A DNA stretch of 64,000 nt from an uncultured Bacteroidales bacterium (GTDB lineage: Bacteria; Bacteroidota; Bacteroidia; Bacteroidales; Muribaculaceae). The translations under genes were made by a program, and so were the position numbers. Location: NCBI GenBank assembly GCA_902792435.1, contig CADAZN010000001.1, forward strand, positions 1-64,000, read 5' to 3'. The notes beneath the pieces were generated by a model. That model had not been told where the DNA came from, did not search any database, and was given only the letters and a program-made list of their open reading frames with translations. Position 1 is the stretch's first letter, and each line of letters begins with the position of its first letter. Below, one piece after another: positions 60,936-64,000 of the stretch.

Positions 60936-61374
60936 TATTTCGAGCATCAATCAATGCCAAGTGATTGAACTTGACAAGCATCACCATGCCAACGGCAATC
61001 TCTCGGTAGTAGAGAATGGCGCACAGGTGCCTTTTGACATCAAGCGTGTTTATTATCTATATGACGTGCCTGGCGGTGAAGAGCGTGGAGGTCACTCTCA
61101 CAAGCAACTCAGGCAATTCATGGTAGCAATCAGTGGCTCGTTTGATGTAATTATCGATGATGGAGTGCAACAACGATGTATCACTCTTAATCGTCCTTAT
61201 AAGGGTTTGCTCATTGTACCTGGCATTTGGCGCGTCATCAACAATTTCTCTTCGGGGTCAGTGTGCCTGGTTATGGCATCGGAACATTACGATGAGGATG
61301 ACTATGTGCGCGACTATGAAGAATTCAAACGACTAACAAAGAATAAAATAACTAATGAAATACAACTTCCTTGA
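60913..61374 (+). CDS. fdtA: dTDP-4-keto-6-deoxyglucose 3,4-ketoisomerase (FdtA-like), copy 2
   Basis: A 153-residue cupin with HANGNLSVVENGAQVPFDIK at the front, YLYDVPGGEERGGHSHKQ with the intact His61/His63 pair, then MVAISGSFDVIIDDG. It would move the keto group of dTDP-4-keto-6-deoxyglucose from C4 to C3, giving the substrate for FdtB. It overlaps the cupin before it by 23 bases and the aminotransferase after it by 20, so all are translated together. Whether the product is the gluco (QdtA) or galacto (FdtA) epimer cannot be told. Confidence 0.88.
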   Translation: MAVIDNHNISSINQCQVIELDKHHHANGNLSVVENGAQVPFDIKRVYYLYDVPGGEERGGHSHKQLRQFMVAISGSFDVIIDDGVQQRCITLNRPYKGLLIVPGIWRVINNFSSGSVCLVMASEHYDEDDYVRDYEEFKRLTKNKITNEIQLP

Positions 61375-62479
61375 CTTGGCAAAGGCCAACGAACCATATA
61401 TGGAGCAACTGCAAGAGGCTGCTTGCAACGTCATTAAATCTGGCCGATATCTGCATGGTGAGCAAACAAACCTTCTTGAGCAAGAAATCGCTGGACTATG
61501 TGAAGCTAAATATTGCATTGCAGTTAGCAATGGACTTGACGCATTGAGGCTAATTTTGCGGGCATATATTGAACTTGGAGTCTTGCATCATGAAGATCAC
61601 GTGATTGTGCCTGCCAACACCTACATCGCCTCGGTACTTGCCATTAGCGACAATGGTATGACACCATGTCTGTGCGACGCACGACCTGATACGATGAATA
61701 TGGATTCATCGCTTATAGAGAATCTTATTACCCCAGCAGTTACTGCAATTATGCCAGTGCACCTCTATGGCACTCCTTGCTGGGATGAGGAATTGATGAC
61801 TATTGCTAAGCGCTATGACCTCAAAATTATCGAAGACAATGCACAGGGCATCGGTGCTAAAGCTAATGTACCTGGCATTAATGGAACTTTTACAACGGGA
61901 GGTCTAGGCCATGCTAGCGCCATTAGTTTTTATCCAACAAAAAACCTTGGTGCCCTTGGTGATGCTGGAGCTGTGGTCACTAATGACGAGGAACTAGCTA
62001 AAGCAGTGAGAACAATTGCCAACTATGGCAGCGACACTCGTTATCACAATATCTTTATGGGGTTGAATTGCCGCATTGATGAGATTCAAGCTACCATGCT
62101 CAGAGTTAAGCTACGTTATCTCAATGTTGAGAACATGCGTCGTTCAGAGGTAGCTGAAGCATATGAAACACACATAACAAATCCTTTGGTTAAGAAACCC
62201 GACATCTTCGACGATATGCTACAAATATGGCATCAATATGTCATCCGAATTGAAAAACGCGACGAAATGAGAAGCTATCTTGAAAAGAAAGGTGTTATGA
62301 CCGATATCCATTATGCAACACCTCCACACCGTCAACCTTGCTATCGTCGTTTCCAGTCTTATAGGTTGCCTATAACTAACGATATTGCCGATCATGCCAT
62401 AAGCCTGCCTATTGGCCACCCTATAACAGCAAGCGATGCCGAGCAGATATCTAAGATTATTAATGAATTCAAGGGGTAA
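61355..62479 (+). CDS. fdtB: PLP-dependent sugar aminotransferase (DegT/DnrJ/EryC1 family, FdtB-like)
   Basis: A 374-residue aminotransferase: YNFLDLAKANEPYMEQLQEA, CIAVSNGLDALRLILRAYIE, VIVPANTYIASVLAISDNGM, IIEDNAQGIGA and the PLP-binding Lys196 in ISFYPTKNLGALGDAGAVV. With the ketoisomerase upstream it would make dTDP-3-amino-3,6-dideoxyhexose (Fucp3N or Quip3N). No N-acetyltransferase of the FdtC/QdtC type follows directly. Confidence 0.92.
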   Translation: MKYNFLDLAKANEPYMEQLQEAACNVIKSGRYLHGEQTNLLEQEIAGLCEAKYCIAVSNGLDALRLILRAYIELGVLHHEDHVIVPANTYIASVLAISDNGMTPCLCDARPDTMNMDSSLIENLITPAVTAIMPVHLYGTPCWDEELMTIAKRYDLKIIEDNAQGIGAKANVPGINGTFTTGGLGHASAISFYPTKNLGALGDAGAVVTNDEELAKAVRTIANYGSDTRYHNIFMGLNCRIDEIQATMLRVKLRYLNVENMRRSEVAEAYETHITNPLVKKPDIFDDMLQIWHQYVIRIEKRDEMRSYLEKKGVMTDIHYATPPHRQPCYRRFQSYRLPITNDIADHAISLPIGHPITASDAEQISKIINEFKG

Positions 62480-62497
62480 AATTTCGGCTGCCATCAC

Positions 62498-63895
62498 ATG
62501 CAATTCGATAGCTATATATATGCCGTTTTTCTTCCTTTAGTATTTGCTGGATACTGGTTATTACGCAACAAGTTGTTGTGGCAGAACATGTTTCTGCTTG
62601 CGGCTAGTTATATCTTCTATGGATGGTGGGACTGGAGGTTCTTAGGGCTGATTATCATAACTTCAACAAGTACATTTCTTTCGGGGTTAGTGATAAAGAA
62701 TGACCGCTCTAGGCGTTCTAAGATTTGGCTTTCGTTAAATATTATACTTAACTTGGGCATTCTTGCGGCATTTAAGTATTTCAACTTCTTTAAAGACTCC
62801 TTTGCCGACATATTAAGGCTTTTTGGTGCTAACCCAGACTTCCCTACTATCAACATCTTGTTGCCTGTGGGAATCTCATTCTACACACTGCAAGCCATAA
62901 GCTACAGTTTTGACGTTTATAACGGCAAAGCGAAACCCACACGCAACGTTATAGCTTTCTTTGTCTATATAGCATTCTTTCCACAGCTTGTGGCAGGCCC
63001 TATAGAGAGAGCCAGAAACCTCTTGCCTCAATTCCTAAAGAGGAAGTCGTTTGATTACTACAACGCTGTGATAGGAATGCGACAGATATTGTGGGGACTG
63101 GTGAAGAAACTAGTTATTGCTGACAACCTTGCTGGTTATGTTGACAACCTGCTATATCATCCCTCGGTAATGAGCGGGTCGTCAATCATTATGGCATCAA
63201 TTCTGTTTGCTTTCCAAATTTATGCCGATTTTTCGGGGTATAGTGATATTGCAATTGGGTCGGCTCGACTGTTCAACATAAAGTTGTTACCAAACTTTAA
63301 CTATCCATTCTTCTCTCGCAACATGAAGGAACTATGGCAGCGGTGGCACATATCTCTCATGACATGGCTTAAGGAATATCTTTATTTCCCTTTGGGTGGC
63401 TCACGACGTGGTAAGTGGCGTACATGCCTCAACATCATGATAGTGTTTGCCATTTCTGGCTTGTGGCATGGAGCCGACTGGACTTTTATCATCTGGGGAG
63501 CTGTCAATGGTTTGATGTTGCTGCCGTTTGTGTTTTTTCAAAAGAAATCTTCCACTAATCATGCACGGTTTCGCGATATCCCTAAATGCATTCTTACATT
63601 TTTGATTTTTGCATTGATTTTCCTATCATTCCGTTCTCCAAATATAGCTCACCTTCAAGAGTGCATTAATACCTTTGTGCATGGTAGTTATCTTACCTTA
63701 CCGATGGGAATCACTGCGTTTTATTACATTATCCCGTTTGTGATAATCGAATGGCTCGGTCGCCGTCAAGAATTCCCCATAATGACCCTCAATATGCCCA
63801 CAATCCTGCGATGGGTAATCTATTGGTCGTTGCTTTTCATTATCGCATTCTATGGCGTGAAAGCCGATATTCAATATATTTATTTCCAATTCTAA
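62498..63895 (+). CDS. MBOAT-family membrane O-acyltransferase
   Basis: A 465-residue protein with about ten hydrophobic helices. MBOAT features: NILLPVGISFYTLQAISYSF, FFPQLVAGPIERARNLLPQF, RNMKELWQRWHISLMTWLKE with YLYFPLGGSRRGKWRTCLNI, and the catalytic His in SGLWHGADWTFIIWG. Proteins of this AlgI type transfer acetyl groups to extracellular polysaccharides with a second secreted or membrane protein. It starts 18 bases after fdtB, and the next gene, cut by the window, may be that partner. Confidence 0.93.
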   Translation: MQFDSYIYAVFLPLVFAGYWLLRNKLLWQNMFLLAASYIFYGWWDWRFLGLIIITSTSTFLSGLVIKNDRSRRSKIWLSLNIILNLGILAAFKYFNFFKDSFADILRLFGANPDFPTINILLPVGISFYTLQAISYSFDVYNGKAKPTRNVIAFFVYIAFFPQLVAGPIERARNLLPQFLKRKSFDYYNAVIGMRQILWGLVKKLVIADNLAGYVDNLLYHPSVMSGSSIIMASILFAFQIYADFSGYSDIAIGSARLFNIKLLPNFNYPFFSRNMKELWQRWHISLMTWLKEYLYFPLGGSRRGKWRTCLNIMIVFAISGLWHGADWTFIIWGAVNGLMLLPFVFFQKKSSTNHARFRDIPKCILTFLIFALIFLSFRSPNIAHLQECINTFVHGSYLTLPMGITAFYYIIPFVIIEWLGRRQEFPIMTLNMPTILRWVIYWSLLFIIAFYGVKADIQYIYFQF

Positions 63896-63901
63896 GTTGC
63901 T

Positions 63902-64000
63902 ATGAAAGATTCTATGAAGAAATTTGTCTTGCGAACTTTGATAGCGGTATTACCAATACTGCTTTTCATAGCACTTTATGCTTTTGTCGACCCATTCCAC
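63902..64000 (+). CDS. Start of a gene with signal-anchor, probable MBOAT partner (truncated by window)
   Basis: 33 codons from the ATG at 63902 to the window edge: KKFVLRTLIAVLPILLFIAL followed by YAFVDPFH, an N-terminal membrane anchor. An alternative ATG is at 63914. It is six bases after the MBOAT gene. In AlgI-like loci the next gene often encodes an AlgJ/AlgX- or SGNH-type protein that carries out O-acetylation outside the cell; that role is inferred only from position. Confidence 0.6.
   Translation, partial: MKDSMKKFVLRTLIAVLPILLFIALYAFVDPFH

Overview
The window looks like chromosomal DNA of a Bacteroidales gut bacterium. The signs are: more than twenty promoters with the Bacteroidota -7 box TAnnTTTG, about half with a TTTG/TTG box 19-21 bases upstream; a short RpoD (285 aa) and a Rho with a very long low-complexity insert; Bacteroidota-typical families (Porin_10-like porin, DUF4836, DUF4293, YARHG, HU-CCDC81/SPOR, the DAHP synthase-chorismate mutase fusion, GH89); and secreted proteins ending in a two-repeat dockerin-like module. 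That module in three proteins suggests a Muribaculaceae/Prevotella-like relative, but this is inference from style, not a database match. I see no insertion sequence, integrase, prophage, CRISPR array or rRNA. Gene order and promoters look like ordinary core genome with some accessory secreted proteins.

Layout. 1-2858 (minus): ECF sigma factor, membrane anti-sigma-like protein, secreted protein and a TonB-plug outer-membrane protein cut by the window edge. 3188-5854 (minus): primary sigma factor RpoD and the periplasmic protease DegP/HtrA. 6230-11098 (plus): putative porin, anchored solute-binding protein, AGCS sodium:amino-acid symporter, ferritin. 11206-13372 (minus): agmatine-to-putrescine operon (AguA, AguB) led by a small acidic protein. 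13548-18396: DUF4836 lipoprotein, LolC/E-like permease, Yip1-like protein, SmpB, PAP2 phosphatase. 18687-22901: DAHP synthase/chorismate mutase coupled to a GH89 alpha-N-acetylglucosaminidase, thioredoxin-like protein, flavodoxin lipoprotein. 23146-23217: tRNA-Cys with its own promoter and terminator.

23426-33110: first dockerin-type secreted protein, second ECF sigma factor, a four-gene envelope cluster (two YtxH proteins, holin-X-like protein, unknown), UvrA, and a DUF4293-NhaD-YARHG operon. 33345-41252: TPR protein, M3 peptidase, LpxB, an HD-domain/RpiB fusion, HU-CCDC81/SPOR protein, small lipoprotein. 41389-47436: two-TM protein with Ntn-hydrolase, divergently transcribed Rho, and a large secreted multidomain protein. 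47654-51349 (minus): DMT exporter, NhaC antiporter, periplasmic class-I amidotransferase and PAS protein, apparently one operon. 51471-58333: LRR-dockerin protein, PQQ-propeller lipoprotein, phosphodiester-glycosidase (NAGPA)-dockerin protein, superoxide dismutase. 58421-64000: start of a surface-polysaccharide operon making a dTDP-3-amino-3,6-dideoxyhexose (RmlB, RmlA, two FdtA-type cupins, FdtB) followed by an MBOAT acyltransferase and a truncated partner gene.

No single new defence or mobile system stands out. The least ordinary items are the in-frame HD-RpiB fusion with a vestigial-looking internal start, the tandem FdtA paralogues of which one has lost a conserved histidine, the dockerin-like C-termini without a visible cohesin, the DMT/NhaC/amidotransferase/PAS operon, a -7 box abutting the start codon of the HU/SPOR gene (likely leaderless mRNA), and the back-to-back rho divergent promoters. 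All family assignments are from reading translated sequence and motifs by eye.
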